Origin: a virus
Virus record (IMG/VR): IMGVR_UViG_3300045256_000282
Location: 62,001 to 126,000 of that record
Strand: one strand, 5' to 3'
DNA: 64,000 nucleotides
Position 1 is the stretch's first letter. The number at the start of each line of letters is the position of its first letter. The notes under the pieces are model-generated. The model was not told where the DNA came from. It saw only the letters and a program-made list of their open reading frames with translations, and made no database searches. Both the position numbers and the translations under genes were made by a program. Shown here one piece after another: positions 40,558 to 51,500 of the stretch.

Positions 40558-42162
40558 ATGGCCGATAACGAAGAAAAAGAGTATAAGCGGTTAAGGGAGT
40601 TCTTAAATCCAGCAATTAAGGGTAAGAACACCGAGGCCGTCTTGCGCTCATTGGCAAAAGGTGCTGGATACCTAGTAGATCAGGTTGAAGCTGTAAATGA
40701 GCAACTTTACATAGCAACCGCCTCTGAACGATACTTGGATCAACGTCTTGCCGACTATAACCTTGTTCGCCCACCAAACGTTGGTCTGTCTGACGACGTG
40801 TTCAGAGAGATCGGTATTGCTGTAATTAACAGGAAGCAAGTTAGGGACCTAATCGAGCAGCTACTTTTGGCGATGTTCGGCGACGAATCTACTAACGCAA
40901 CTTCAAGAAGTTCAGTATTAGAACCCTACAACCTAGACGACGGCGACACGATTCAAATCTCTTTTGATGGTCAGGATACCGTTACCGTTCCTTTTACAAC
41001 AGACCAGTTTGCCAGCATAAGCAGCGCAAGTGCAGAGGAAGTTGCGGACGCCATAACGAGAGGTTTGAGAAAACAGGGTAAGACCGGAAGAGCTTTCGCA
41101 AAAGACGATGGCGCTGGTGGCTATGTGGTATTGATCTCAGATACTGTAGGTCCTTCGTCTTCTGTCACTGTTCAAGGCGGTAGAGCGCAGAACGTACTCA
41201 AGTTTGATAAGATCAGACCAACGATCGCAGGCCCCTCAACAACCTGGACTGTTAGTCAGATCTCTGGCGGATCTCTTCGTTTTACTTGGACCTCTGGGGC
41301 GAATCCGGGGATCGGAAAAGTAAGAGAAGGTGATTATGTTAACATTTATGGTACTGCTTTTAATCTCGAAAATCGTGGCACGTATACGATCACGTCGGTC
41401 AAAGGTGGAACTGTAGGAAATGCCTACTTTGAGATCGACAATCCAAACGGCACTCCTCAGGTCACTAATCAAGGGACCGTAGACGCCATACTTTTCTTTA
41501 ACCCTTTCGTCAACAACATCAGCACCAAGAGACGGTTTGCTGCAGCGTATCAGGTTGAGTCAAGGCTTCTTGAAGTTTTTATTCCTGCCACCACTAAGGT
41601 TGTTCGTCGCGAACGAATCGGATCGGCACATCTGCACGATGACGGTCTGCCGAGCCAACCTGGAGTTGAAGGTCCTTACATTTATGATCTCGAACAACCG
41701 TTCGTTATCTCTAACGTTGGGACGACATCAAACACGCAGTATGATCCAGACACTGGTCGGGTTATCTTCGTAAATGATGCGTCGACTTTTCCTGACGAGC
41801 AAGGATTTCTTATCTTAGGGTATGGCACCTCTCACCAGGAAGGTCCCATTCCTTATCTTGCTAGACCAAGCAATGGCTCGCTGCTATTAAATCCTTCTTA
41901 CAGGATAAAAAATATCCATCCTGCAGGAACTGACGTAGCTCTTGTTGCACAAACTGGACCTGTTGTCATCTCAAAAGATGGAACAGATTTTCCTTTTTAC
42001 ATCACCGATGTTGTGGCGGGGCGCTTGTACGCTCAAGACCTCATCAATACGGTGGCCGCTACTGGTATAAACGTTTTGATCACGATCGTTTACCCTGGAG
42101 ATGAGGGATTGTCTAAGTGGGGAACTGACAACAGCGAAAAAGTATCGGTATGGGGTGAATAA
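40558..42162 (+). CDS. Baseplate-associated structural protein, 534 aa
   Basis: N-terminal helical part (YKRLREFLNPAIKG, YLDQRLADYNLVRPP) resembles the first domain of baseplate J-like proteins. A copy of the FTWTSGANPGIG module, shared with the preceding giant protein, lies near residues 240-300. The rest is beta-rich. Likely a wedge or fibre-attachment protein. It starts 7 nt after the giant gene and overlaps the next start (TAATG). Confidence 0.6.
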   Translation: MADNEEKEYKRLREFLNPAIKGKNTEAVLRSLAKGAGYLVDQVEAVNEQLYIATASERYLDQRLADYNLVRPPNVGLSDDVFREIGIAVINRKQVRDLIEQLLLAMFGDESTNATSRSSVLEPYNLDDGDTIQISFDGQDTVTVPFTTDQFASISSASAEEVADAITRGLRKQGKTGRAFAKDDGAGGYVVLISDTVGPSSSVTVQGGRAQNVLKFDKIRPTIAGPSTTWTVSQISGGSLRFTWTSGANPGIGKVREGDYVNIYGTAFNLENRGTYTITSVKGGTVGNAYFEIDNPNGTPQVTNQGTVDAILFFNPFVNNISTKRRFAAAYQVESRLLEVFIPATTKVVRRERIGSAHLHDDGLPSQPGVEGPYIYDLEQPFVISNVGTTSNTQYDPDTGRVIFVNDASTFPDEQGFLILGYGTSHQEGPIPYLARPSNGSLLLNPSYRIKNIHPAGTDVALVAQTGPVVISKDGTDFPFYITDVVAGRLYAQDLINTVAATGINVLITIVYPGDEGLSKWGTDNSEKVSVWGE

Positions 42163-42584
42163 TGAAGAGTTTAATCTTAACAGGCCCATGCGTAAAGCTT
42201 TTTATAAACAATAAGCTTTATAAAGAAGTTCAGCAAGTTTCCTACTCGATCGACTACGGCGAGTACGAGATCTTTGGCATCGATTCGTCTTTTCCTCAAG
42301 AGATAGCGCCAGGAAGGTCTATGGTCAGAGGATCTATAACCGGCATCAGGATCAAGTACTCCGGGGGTATTCAGGCCTACGATGCAAGGCCCCTTATAAG
42401 AAACCTTATCGCAGCTCCGTACATAAGCATACGCTTAAACGACAGGGCTAGTGGGGAAGATGTGTTGTTTGTTCAGAATGCGAAGATAACGAATCAAAAG
42501 GTCAGCATTGGTGCAAAAGGCACCGTAAAGCTGAGCTTTGATTTTTCAGGGCTGATAGCTTACGAACCCCTGGATAGGGCCTAA
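42162..42584 (+). CDS. Small tail/baseplate protein, possible tube-like fold, 140 aa
   Basis: 140 residues of regular beta character with one central helix (YDARPLIRNLIAAPY) and an ending KGTVKLSFDFSGLIAYEP. This arrangement resembles tail-tube-type folds and tube-initiation proteins. The TAATG overlap with the upstream gene and position in the baseplate operon support a virion role; the exact part is unclear. Confidence 0.55.
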   Translation: MKSLILTGPCVKLFINNKLYKEVQQVSYSIDYGEYEIFGIDSSFPQEIAPGRSMVRGSITGIRIKYSGGIQAYDARPLIRNLIAAPYISIRLNDRASGEDVLFVQNAKITNQKVSIGAKGTVKLSFDFSGLIAYEPLDRA

Positions 42585-42952
42585 TCTTGTACGTCTGGAG
42601 TAAACTTCTTACCGCGAGTTCTATGGGGGCAAGAGTCACATTTCCTGTAATACCAGGTTTCTGCGATCTTGTAGTACTTAACCATGCGTAACTTACCTTC
42701 TTTACACTTAAAGCAAGTCCGATCTTTCCCGACTGGTTTGGTCAAGCATGGCTCTGGAAGGGTCATCTTTTCGTCTTTTGAATCGTACCGATCCAAACAA
42801 CCTGGACACCAACCAGACTCAAGTCTGTTTAAGTTCTTGCGAATTCGTGATATTTCGGTCTTCAGCTTCTTGTTCTCGTGCGCTAACTTCTGGATTTTAC
42901 TGAATTCTTTATCACCGCGACTGCCTTTTCCACCGTTCCAGCTCTTTGACAT
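42581..42952 (-). CDS. Coiled-coil zinc-finger protein, 123 aa
   Basis: Minus strand within the plus-strand tail operon. A Lys/Glu-rich coiled coil (about 15-45) is followed by WCPGC, then CFKCKEG, then CDSCPHR: three Cys pairs plus a lone Cys, suggesting two zinc sites. Phage proteins of this kind are frequent but uncharacterised. GAGG lies 12 nt before the ATG. Probably acquired as a separate cassette. Confidence 0.65.
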   Translation of the reverse strand: MSKSWNGGKGSRGDKEFSKIQKLAHENKKLKTEISRIRKNLNRLESGWCPGCLDRYDSKDEKMTLPEPCLTKPVGKDRTCFKCKEGKLRMVKYYKIAETWYYRKCDSCPHRTRGKKFTPDVQD

Positions 42953-43039
42953 ATCTTTTTGTACCTCAAGTACCCTAAGTTCAAGATTGCGCTGTCGTGA
43001 TAATGATATCGTAATAATGGGTCGTTTTCAACAGGACCG

Positions 43040-43049
43040 AATCTTTATA
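43040..43049 (+). promoter_or_regulatory. AATCTTTATA late-type element
   Basis: GGACCGAATCTTTATAGG, 27 nt before the ATG at 43067, restarting the plus-strand operon after the minus-strand zinc-finger gene. Confidence 0.5.
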
Positions 43050-43066
43050 GGTAGAAGGACTCTATC

Positions 43067-45820
43067 ATGGCAGTAAGGCGTAGACAGAATTGGGTATCCC
43101 AGCAACGAGTTGACGTTCCGCATATTCGGTCGTTAGAGTCTGCCGCGTCCAATGACTTTGACGAACTTTTAAAGGGTTTCGTCACCGGCTCTAGCGGTCT
43201 GATCCTCAGAGGGTTTGAGATCAACATGACGGGCGCTATCGGGGGCGCAGCCGCTGGATTACAGCTCATCGTAGCCGATGGATGCATTTTTCATACCACA
43301 TCAAACGAATCCGGTACGTTTTACGTAGTCCCATCCTCAACCTCACCTGAGGTGATGAACTCGACTATCAACACCAGGGTTTCGGGGGCCTTTACTCCAA
43401 ACGCTGTCAACTATGTGGGTATCGAGTATGAGCGCATAATCGACGACACGACTTCTGACCAGATCTATATCTGGGACCCAACCAATAAGAACGAGGTGAC
43501 CAAGACCGTACCTCTAGCAAAGATCCTTCGCTATAAGATCGTAATCACGACAAGCGTTTGGGCTGCAAACGTTCTTCCTATCGCAAAAGTTACAACCGAT
43601 GTCGCTGGCAACGTCGTCGACGTTACTGACCAAAGAGCTATGCTCTTCAGGCTCGGAAGCGCCGGATACTCGAACCCAAACCCAGCATACGTTTATCCTT
43701 GGACAAATCAATCTGAGGGCCGATCTGAGAATCCACCAACCTCCACCTCTAATTCTTTAAATCCTTTCCACGGTGGGGATAAGATGATCTTCAACTTGAA
43801 GGAGTGGATGGACGCCATCATGTCCTCCTTCAAAGAGATCAAGGGAACCACCTACTGGTACTCCGAAAACTCTGGTGGGTCGCTAGTAGGATTAAGAGCA
43901 GACCTCGGGAACCTGGTATTTACTGGTAAGGGTAACATCTCTCACGATGCTACGACGGCTGGTAAGATTAACTGGTCTCAGGACATCTACCTTAAATTTA
44001 TCGGAAGCAGACTTTCCTACAAGATCGCTGCTAACACTTCTAGCTCAGACATCGTACTAGCTGATGATCAGGTTGCTTACTTCAAGCTTATTCGCGAGCA
44101 AACTATCATACCAAACCTCATCTGGACCAACGCTTCGGCTATCGTAGCCTCTGTTGGCGCTGTTGCTTGGACAGGGCCACTCGTTGCCGGTGACTGGTTA
44201 AAGCTTGCAACAGACGACACTACCCAATATTACCAGATTCAATCAGTTGATTCTTTGAGCCAAATCACACTAACAGTTCCGTTTGGCGGATCTTCAACAG
44301 GACCATCTGGCGCTAAGTCTCAATATGCTTTTGGTGTTTATCAAACCGATCCAGCACCTTCTACCGATCGCCACATCAAGATCGCAGCTAGAAAAGATGT
44401 TCCTTTTGATCAGAATAATTTCTGGATCATGGTTCGTGCAGATAACGGCGGAAGCACAGCTCGAGTTTACGCACGGTTCATGGCTGCTGAGCTTGAACAA
44501 GGTGAGCGCCGCCAGATCAGCGACAACCAAACCGATAACATCTTAGACTACATAGGTTCTCCAGACGAAGTGTCGTATGAGCCGCTGTATTCAACTCTTT
44601 TAGGACCCCTAGTTTCCGAGTCTACCGATATCGTGGTACCGAACGCCGTTTCTATCACAAGCGGCCAGTATTTTACTATCAATTCTGCAAACGACGCGAC
44701 CAGTTATTACGTTTGGTTTAACCGTGATGGAGCTGGTGGCGACCCCCTTGTTGTCGGAAAAACCCCTATTTCTGTAGCTATTTCTACTGGAGATTCGGCA
44801 AGTACGGTTGCTTCCGCTCTTGCGTCTTCACTTAACGCTCTTTCTGATTTTAGTGCATCTGCAGTAGGAAGCACCGTAACAGTTACCAATACGACCGTTG
44901 GACCATGTACTGATGCAGCTAACTTTAACGTTGGCGGAGCTTTCTCTATCACAGTAACCACCCAAGGTACTGGTCAGGCAAATCATTACATTATAGATAC
45001 GGAAAACCTGACTCTTTCCATCAAGAGACTTGATCGAGCAATTTTTGCAAATGCTGCAGATACAGATCCTAAAGCTTACGAAGAAGCCTACGATGTAATT
45101 GCCCCTATAACTGCAGGGACCAACATCACTATCCCCGTAGACTCTCGTTCAGGCGGATCAGTTAAGACCTATACGGTTGGCAAGGGACAACTTGCTGTTT
45201 TCTTAAACGGCCAATACCTTAGGTTGAACGACGACTTCTCTGAAGTTGGTTCTTCTGGCACCCAAAGCAACACGATACAAACATTAATAAATCTTGTTGC
45301 TGGAGATGTGCTTGAATTTAGGCTGATCAAGAACGGTTCTGGTGGAAGCGGCGGTGGAGGTGGTAGCGGAGAATCCAACACTGCTTCTAACCTTGGTAGC
45401 GGGGCAAGTGTATTTAAACAAAAAGTCGGTGTAGATCTTCAGTTCAGACGCATCAACGCCGGAGCTGGCGTTGTGGTTACTCAGAACGCAAACGATATCA
45501 CGATCACTTCAACTCCGGTTGCGGCTAGCGATAACGTTGTTGTTGTAAGTGGAACCAACTATACAGCTACCGTTGCGAACGACGCAATCTTGATCTCTGC
45601 TTCTGGAAGTAACAGAAACGTTGTGCTCCCAAGCGCTATTGGGAACTCTGGTAAGAGGATCAAGATCAAGATGCTTGATTCTGGTTTCCAGATTCTTATT
45701 AAGACCGTACTGAACCAGACGATTGACGGAGTTGACTGTACCGTATCGTCACTGAACATCGCTACTCAGTACGAGGTTGTTGAAGTGATCAGCGATGGCG
45801 CAAATTGGTGGATCGTATAA
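43067..45820 (+). CDS. Large tail/baseplate fibre-related protein, 917 aa
   Basis: The N-terminal 250 residues look like a baseplate attachment domain ([32 protein letters not shown]). A beta module at about 533-638 (nt 44663-44979) matches the module at nt 39350-39660 in the giant baseplate protein: YYVWF..DG....VVGKT and [13 protein letters not shown]. Next comes a [12 protein letters not shown] module shared with the small gene at 48213, a glycine-rich linker ([13 protein letters not shown]), and a C-terminal [16 protein letters not shown] domain. Probably links baseplate and fibres. Confidence 0.65.
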   Translation: MAVRRRQNWVSQQRVDVPHIRSLESAASNDFDELLKGFVTGSSGLILRGFEINMTGAIGGAAAGLQLIVADGCIFHTTSNESGTFYVVPSSTSPEVMNSTINTRVSGAFTPNAVNYVGIEYERIIDDTTSDQIYIWDPTNKNEVTKTVPLAKILRYKIVITTSVWAANVLPIAKVTTDVAGNVVDVTDQRAMLFRLGSAGYSNPNPAYVYPWTNQSEGRSENPPTSTSNSLNPFHGGDKMIFNLKEWMDAIMSSFKEIKGTTYWYSENSGGSLVGLRADLGNLVFTGKGNISHDATTAGKINWSQDIYLKFIGSRLSYKIAANTSSSDIVLADDQVAYFKLIREQTIIPNLIWTNASAIVASVGAVAWTGPLVAGDWLKLATDDTTQYYQIQSVDSLSQITLTVPFGGSSTGPSGAKSQYAFGVYQTDPAPSTDRHIKIAARKDVPFDQNNFWIMVRADNGGSTARVYARFMAAELEQGERRQISDNQTDNILDYIGSPDEVSYEPLYSTLLGPLVSESTDIVVPNAVSITSGQYFTINSANDATSYYVWFNRDGAGGDPLVVGKTPISVAISTGDSASTVASALASSLNALSDFSASAVGSTVTVTNTTVGPCTDAANFNVGGAFSITVTTQGTGQANHYIIDTENLTLSIKRLDRAIFANAADTDPKAYEEAYDVIAPITAGTNITIPVDSRSGGSVKTYTVGKGQLAVFLNGQYLRLNDDFSEVGSSGTQSNTIQTLINLVAGDVLEFRLIKNGSGGSGGGGGSGESNTASNLGSGASVFKQKVGVDLQFRRINAGAGVVVTQNANDITITSTPVAASDNVVVVSGTNYTATVANDAILISASGSNRNVVLPSAIGNSGKRIKIKMLDSGFQILIKTVLNQTIDGVDCTVSSLNIATQYEVVEVISDGANWWIV

Positions 45821-45821
45821 T

Positions 45822-46271
45822 ATGAGCTATAGACCATACGCAGCAATCATCGCAGAAGCATCTTCCTCAGCGTCGGGAATCAAGTTTGATCTTAAGAACG
45901 ACAGCGGCTCGGCCATCTCTGCCCTTCAACCAGTATCAACCGACGTTTTTGGTAAGGCAAAGGCCGTAGACGTTTCCGTAGAGTCAGATGCTTTGAAGGT
46001 CGTAGGCATAGCTGGTTCCAGCATCCCCAACGGTAGTTATGGCAGCATCTATAGCCATGGCAAGGTAGAGAACATCACCACTTCCTATGATTTTGGGGAT
46101 TATATATACGTGTCAAAAACAGGCGGACTGACCAACATCCTACCTTCCGAAGGCGTAGACGGGTTTGTGTCTGGTGATTTTATAATCAGGGTAGGGATAA
46201 TCGTTAGAAATCGAGTTACCCCTAGCCAAAAAGATTTAGTGATCAACATAGGCATAATCGGACAGGTGTAA
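45822..46271 (+). CDS. Structural protein, DUF2190-like, 149 aa
   Basis: ATG 45822 follows the upstream TAA by 1 nt. Beta-rich protein with SYGSIYSHGKVENITTSYDF and YVSKTGGLTNILPSEGVDGF, a pattern I recall from phage virion proteins next to fibre genes and loosely like DUF2190. Likely virion-associated. Confidence 0.55.
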   Translation: MSYRPYAAIIAEASSSASGIKFDLKNDSGSAISALQPVSTDVFGKAKAVDVSVESDALKVVGIAGSSIPNGSYGSIYSHGKVENITTSYDFGDYIYVSKTGGLTNILPSEGVDGFVSGDFIIRVGIIVRNRVTPSQKDLVINIGIIGQV

Positions 46272-46274
46272 GTT

Positions 46275-46472
46275 ATGGAAAGAATTAGGAAAGTTGACGT
46301 AGAAAAGCTTTCAGATCAAGACCTCAAGAACGTTGAGGACATGATTTCTAAGAAGATGAAAGAGATCACAGAGAAAGCGATTGTTGAAGCAAATCGCTAT
46401 CTTAACGTGTACGGCTATGAGGCGATCATGGCAATTCAGTTCAAACCCAAAGAAGAGGAATCTTTAGAGTAA
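46275..46472 (+). CDS. Small coiled-coil protein, 65 aa
   Basis: Charged helical protein (RIRKVDVEKLSDQDLKNVED) between structural genes. Possibly a fibre-assembly helper by position. Unknown family. Confidence 0.6.
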   Translation: MERIRKVDVEKLSDQDLKNVEDMISKKMKEITEKAIVEANRYLNVYGYEAIMAIQFKPKEEESLE

Positions 46473-46497
46473 GGTCCAAAGGACATAGGAGATAAAA

Positions 46498-48213
46498 ATG
46501 GCCGACATTAGCAAACTATCAAGATTATTTAACGGGGTCGCAAGGCAGGTTGACCTGTCCCTTAACACCCTGGTTGTGGACAACCTCAAGGTAAAGCTGG
46601 GCGGTTCAAGCCAGTTTACCTTCTCGGGATCGCTTACGGCTGGCCGTACGATCACGATGCCTGACGCCGACGTTAATCTAGGCTATATTGCAGCTCTAGT
46701 CACCCTGTCCGGGGTTTCTGGCGGGGCAACGGATCTTGGTACCTTTACCGGAACTACGATCTCTGACAACCGTACGATCAAGCAAGCTCTTCAAGACCTT
46801 GAAACCTATGTCGAAACCGTAAGTGCTAATAACGAGTTTCTTGATAGCCTTTTCAGGATCAAGGACAACTCTGACCCATCTAAGAAGATCGCCTTCGAAG
46901 CTTCCGGCATCTCCACCGGAACTGTTCGTACAATCACGATGCCTGATGCTGACGTTAACTTGGCAGATGCTAATAATGCCATCTTAAAGAACGGCACTCG
47001 CTCGTTTACTGCCGACCAGTCGATGGGCGGAAACAAGCTGACCAACTTGGCAGATCCTATCTCCTCTCAAGATGCTGTCACCTTGGCCTACATGAATGCT
47101 CGCTTGAACGGCCTCACTCCTAAGGCACCTGTTCGAGCTGCAACTACCGCAAACATCACGCTAAGCGGCGCTCAAACGATCGACACCGTGTCTATTGTTG
47201 CTGGTAACCGCGTTCTCGTTAAGAACCAGACGTTGCCAGAACAAAACGGTATCTACGTGGCTGCAGCCGGAGCATGGTCTCGCGCTGCCGATATGGACTC
47301 CCTTACCCCGTTTGATGAGTTCAACGGAGCGTGGACGGCTGTTCAAGAAGGTAGCCAGGCTGGCCAAGTTTATGTTCAGTACGGAACCGTTGCTACGGTT
47401 GGAACAGACCCCGTAACCTGGGCGTTCTACAATCCGATCGCAGGCCTTATCGGCGGTGATATGATCACCTTCGCAGGATCGACCTTCTCGGTTGACCTTG
47501 CTACTGTTTCAGGTCTCGAGTCTAGCAACCCAGGAAACGTTGCGGGTCAGCTCCGAGTTAAGCTCGAAGCCTCTAACCCAAGCTTGCGCATCACCGGCTC
47601 TAACGAGCTTGCTGCGAAGCTTGACGCGGCTGGTGCTATCACTAGCGGATCTGGTGGATTGATCGTCGGAACCGATGGCTCTACTACCGAGATCGCTTCT
47701 AACCAAGTCCGAGTAAAAGACGCGGGTATTACGGCTGCTAAGCTCAACACGAACGTTGCTGACCAATCAACCATCACTGGCGGCGCTGGATCTGCTCTTG
47801 CAGTTCAAAATGCTCCGTTGGTTCGCAAGAGCATGGTTGCTGGCGAAGCTTTTGCTGCCAACACCTCGTTCCTCGTTCGTATGGCGGTCAGCGGTGAAAC
47901 TGCTGGACGCGTTTACAAGGCTGATAAGGACGCCTCTGTTACTGATAAGTTTTACGTTGTCGGAGTTGCCCTTTCAACCTCAGCAGTATCGGCTGGACAA
48001 AGCATCACTGTTGTCAGCTTGGGTACCAGCGTGCTAGGATCTAGTGACACCCCGTTCGTGTCAGGAGATGTTGGCAAGGCAGTATTCTTGACTAGTTCGG
48101 GCGCTTTTTCGACGACCGCTCCTTCGGCAGCCAACGAAGCTGTTGCGCGAGTTGGTATCGTTGAAAACACGGATCGTATCTGGGTACAACCTGGGGTGGT
48201 CGGAGTTAATTAA
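46498..48213 (+). CDS. Tail fibre protein, 571 aa
   Basis: Strong AGGAGA ribosome site. Repeats of a TITMPDADVNL motif at about 56-64 and 143-151 are the collar-like repeats found in tail fibres and knob proteins. The middle has RVLVKNQTLPEQNGIYVAAA, a common phage fibre element, and the C-terminus is a beta domain with GRVYKADKDA. Overlaps the next start (TAATG). Confidence 0.7.
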   Translation: MADISKLSRLFNGVARQVDLSLNTLVVDNLKVKLGGSSQFTFSGSLTAGRTITMPDADVNLGYIAALVTLSGVSGGATDLGTFTGTTISDNRTIKQALQDLETYVETVSANNEFLDSLFRIKDNSDPSKKIAFEASGISTGTVRTITMPDADVNLADANNAILKNGTRSFTADQSMGGNKLTNLADPISSQDAVTLAYMNARLNGLTPKAPVRAATTANITLSGAQTIDTVSIVAGNRVLVKNQTLPEQNGIYVAAAGAWSRAADMDSLTPFDEFNGAWTAVQEGSQAGQVYVQYGTVATVGTDPVTWAFYNPIAGLIGGDMITFAGSTFSVDLATVSGLESSNPGNVAGQLRVKLEASNPSLRITGSNELAAKLDAAGAITSGSGGLIVGTDGSTTEIASNQVRVKDAGITAAKLNTNVADQSTITGGAGSALAVQNAPLVRKSMVAGEAFAANTSFLVRMAVSGETAGRVYKADKDASVTDKFYVVGVALSTSAVSAGQSITVVSLGTSVLGSSDTPFVSGDVGKAVFLTSSGAFSTTAPSAANEAVARVGIVENTDRIWVQPGVVGVN

Positions 48214-48539
48214 TGGCTAAGTTCACGAGGATCGTTAATGGAGTTTTGAGGTCTTTTGACGAGTCGGGTACCCCGACCGTCTACCTCCAACCTATTGACA
48301 TCGTATCGTCAGGGGCTGGTGCAAACCAGCTCAACGGTCCCGTGACGGCTGGTACTAACGTTACCTTGCCATCAAGCGGAACGTATAGCGGAGACGAGTT
48401 GATCGTAACGCTCAACGGCTCGTACTTAGACCCTGTTTTTGACTACAACTACGTGGGATCGGGAACCAGAACGCAAGTTTCTTTCACCTTTGACTTGGTA
48501 GTTGGTGATAGAATAGACTTCAAGAAGTATAGGAACTAA
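48213..48539 (+). CDS. Small fibre-module protein, 108 aa
   Basis: 108 residues. The TAGTNVTLPSSGTYSGDELIV segment and a LNGSYLDP element match the corresponding domain inside the 917-aa protein at 43067, so this is a free-standing copy of a fibre domain. Possibly a fibre joint or adaptor. Confidence 0.65.
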   Translation: MAKFTRIVNGVLRSFDESGTPTVYLQPIDIVSSGAGANQLNGPVTAGTNVTLPSSGTYSGDELIVTLNGSYLDPVFDYNYVGSGTRTQVSFTFDLVVGDRIDFKKYRN

Positions 48540-48541
48540 TC

Positions 48542-51500
48542 ATGCCGAATATCTTTGACTTACGTCAGACACAGCAACGCTCAAGCCTCCCCTTCATCAC
48601 TGGAGCTGCAAACAGCCTCGGTAATGCGATCGTTTCGGCAATTGACGCTGAGTTGGCGAAACTTTTTGAAGATCGTAACGTTCTTTTGACCCAAGGTGGT
48701 TTGATCACCTACACGGGTACCCAGATCCAGTTTGGTGAAGCGCTTAAGCTTGAGATCAATTCTAAGGTGGCTGGCGGCTCTCCCGTAATCATCGACCTTG
48801 GATCGACCACTCGTACGGTCTCTGCTTCTGGCCGAATGGTTTATGCTGTTATTAATCGTACCGCTGGAACCGCTACGGTTACGGACGATGCAACAACCCT
48901 CCCTGCAGTAACTAACGCTAACCAAGAGGTGTTCTTGATCGCTAAGCGACAAGATGCTGCCGATGGTACTAAGCGCGTTTATTTCCGAACCGGAGCTGCT
49001 TTCAACGAAGGCCAAACCGCTCGATTGGGCTCGGCTGGTAGCGGCTCGGGAACTGGTGGTGCTGGTGACGACATTAACACTCTCCGCTTCAAAGCTTCTT
49101 TCTCAGACGATTTCTCTGACAGCCCAACCTCTTCGACCAGCGCAGTCAACAACACCCTTACTACGGGTGTTTATAGCGCTGCAGGTGCCGCTTACCGCTT
49201 AAGCTACGATGCTTCTAAGACCGTAACTGGTACCGGAACTAGCATGACCTTGTCTGCCACTCCAACCTACACGGTAGCCCCAGGGGATATCCTTGTGGTT
49301 GGTACGGAAGCTCGCCGAATTACTGTGGTAGCAACACAAACTTCTTACACGATTGAAGCCGCTTTTAGCGCTAACCCTTCGGCTGCTGCGGCTTGCGTTT
49401 CTCAGGCTGTTCACACTAACGACATCAGAGCGCATACCGAGAACAGTACTGGCCTTGCGATGAACGCACTCATCTCAGACGCAGTAAGCACCTTCATGCT
49501 ACGCTACAGAGATAGCGCCGCTAACAACGACTTTGTTTGGGATTATCCAGGCGCAGCCCTTATCGCCGCAAGCTCTTCCGCTGATAACGCTAACTGGAGC
49601 GCTCCCTACACTCGCACCACTACTCTTGGAACTACTGAGCCAATTCGTTCAGTACCAGTTTCTGGTTCACAGTTCCGTACGCGATTCTTCGCAAACGCTA
49701 CGAGCGGAAGTGGCGCTGTAAACATCCTCGATTATAAGGCCTATCTTCACGAAGATTCTGGCACGACTTCAGGCACCACGATGGATCAGGCTTACGGCCT
49801 CACCTCTGGAGCCGGAACTCCGATCAACTGCTCGATCAGCTCCTCGACTGGAAAAACTCGTATCACGACCACATGGGCGTACGCTACAGGCGTAAACCCA
49901 GGAACTCAGCAAGGTCAACTTGACGTTTACCTAGACGGAAAACTCCTCCCAAGATTTATCAACGCAACCCAAACCCCAGATGCTTACTATACGGAGATCT
50001 CAGCTCAAGTTATCGAGCTTGATCAGGACTATAGTGGCGCAGGTATTGAAATTGATATCAAGAAACGCGTAAGCGCGGTAGATACGACCTCACAGAACAG
50101 CACGAACCTTGGCTACCTGCAAGACATGTCTAAGGTTGGTTTTCAAGGCTTCGTTGATGAAAGCTCTTTGCTTTCTCCGATCACTGGTGCTCCTTCCTCA
50201 TCTCAGTTCAGAACATTTGGTATCGTAAACAGAGCCTCTATCCCCAATCTTTCAAATGACCTCCGTGCCCGTATGGGTATCGATCGTATTCAAGTTCAGC
50301 AAGCGGTTGAGCTTCAAAACGAAGTTGGCCCCAACGGCGAGAAAATCTTTGGAGCTTTGAACGACGATAGAAACTTGATTCGTTTTGTCGGAAATTGGAA
50401 AAACTTAACAAATACTTTTGGTAGCGTCGTAAACCCTTCTGCTGTAGGTGATTACATCGAAGTAGTTTTCTATGGCACAGGCTTGAACATGCTTGTGGGT
50501 TTTGTAAATGAAACACAAGATATCAGAGTCATAGTAGATGGCGGATCTGAAGGATCAAACATCTGGCCAAATGGGTCTACTCTTTTAAACGGTAGAAATT
50601 ATAGCCAGAATGCTGTTCTTTCGATTGCTTCAGGATTGTCTCAAGGATTGCATACCGTGAGGATCAGGCAGGCAAACTTAGGAAGTTCCGGCGTTTACCT
50701 GACTGGTTTTGAGATTCTAAACGAATCTTCAACCATCAACGTCCGCCCTGGTACGTCTTATCAAAACGGCAAAAAGCTTGTTCTCTCTTCTGCTCAAAGT
50801 CTTGCATACAACTCAAGTTTTGAATCAATCCTTAGAGACGGCTCTTTGGTTGGATCACTTTCGACCAGGGGTGCTCACGTTGTTGTTTATCAGAAATCGG
50901 ACGGTACGGTAGCTAAAGCAGCTATCGAAACCAACAGTTCTGCTGCGTATATAACCTCTGCTGATCATACAAACGAAGAAGTTGCTAGAACCTATTATCC
51001 TAGAGAATTTGGCGCAGGAAGATCTGATGACTTTAGCACCCTTTTAAGCTCAGGGAGCACCAGAGCGTTTACTCTGGACGATGGTACTACAGCTCTTGCT
51101 TGCCAAAACTACGCCTTAAACAACGTTGGCGGTTTGGGAGACGGATTGATTGTGGGCTCTGGTGCGGGTGACTTTGTTACCTTCACGTTTGTTGGAACTG
51201 GTTTAGACATCACTAACGTGAGAAACGCTACCTCAAACTCTTCTTATACGATTACAGTTGATGGAACAAACGTACTGACAGCCTCCGTTTTTGGTGGTTC
51301 TGGTTTTAATAACGTCCTAAAGATAGCTTCGGGACTTCCTTACGGCACACACACTGTCAAGATCAACATGACCACCAACGGCGGTGTTGCTCTTGCTATT
51401 GGTAAGTTCATTGTTTATCAACCCAAGAAACCTTCCATTCCTGCAGGTGCAGTTGAACTAGCAGATTACAACGTCATGGCTGATTTTATAGCTAACACTA

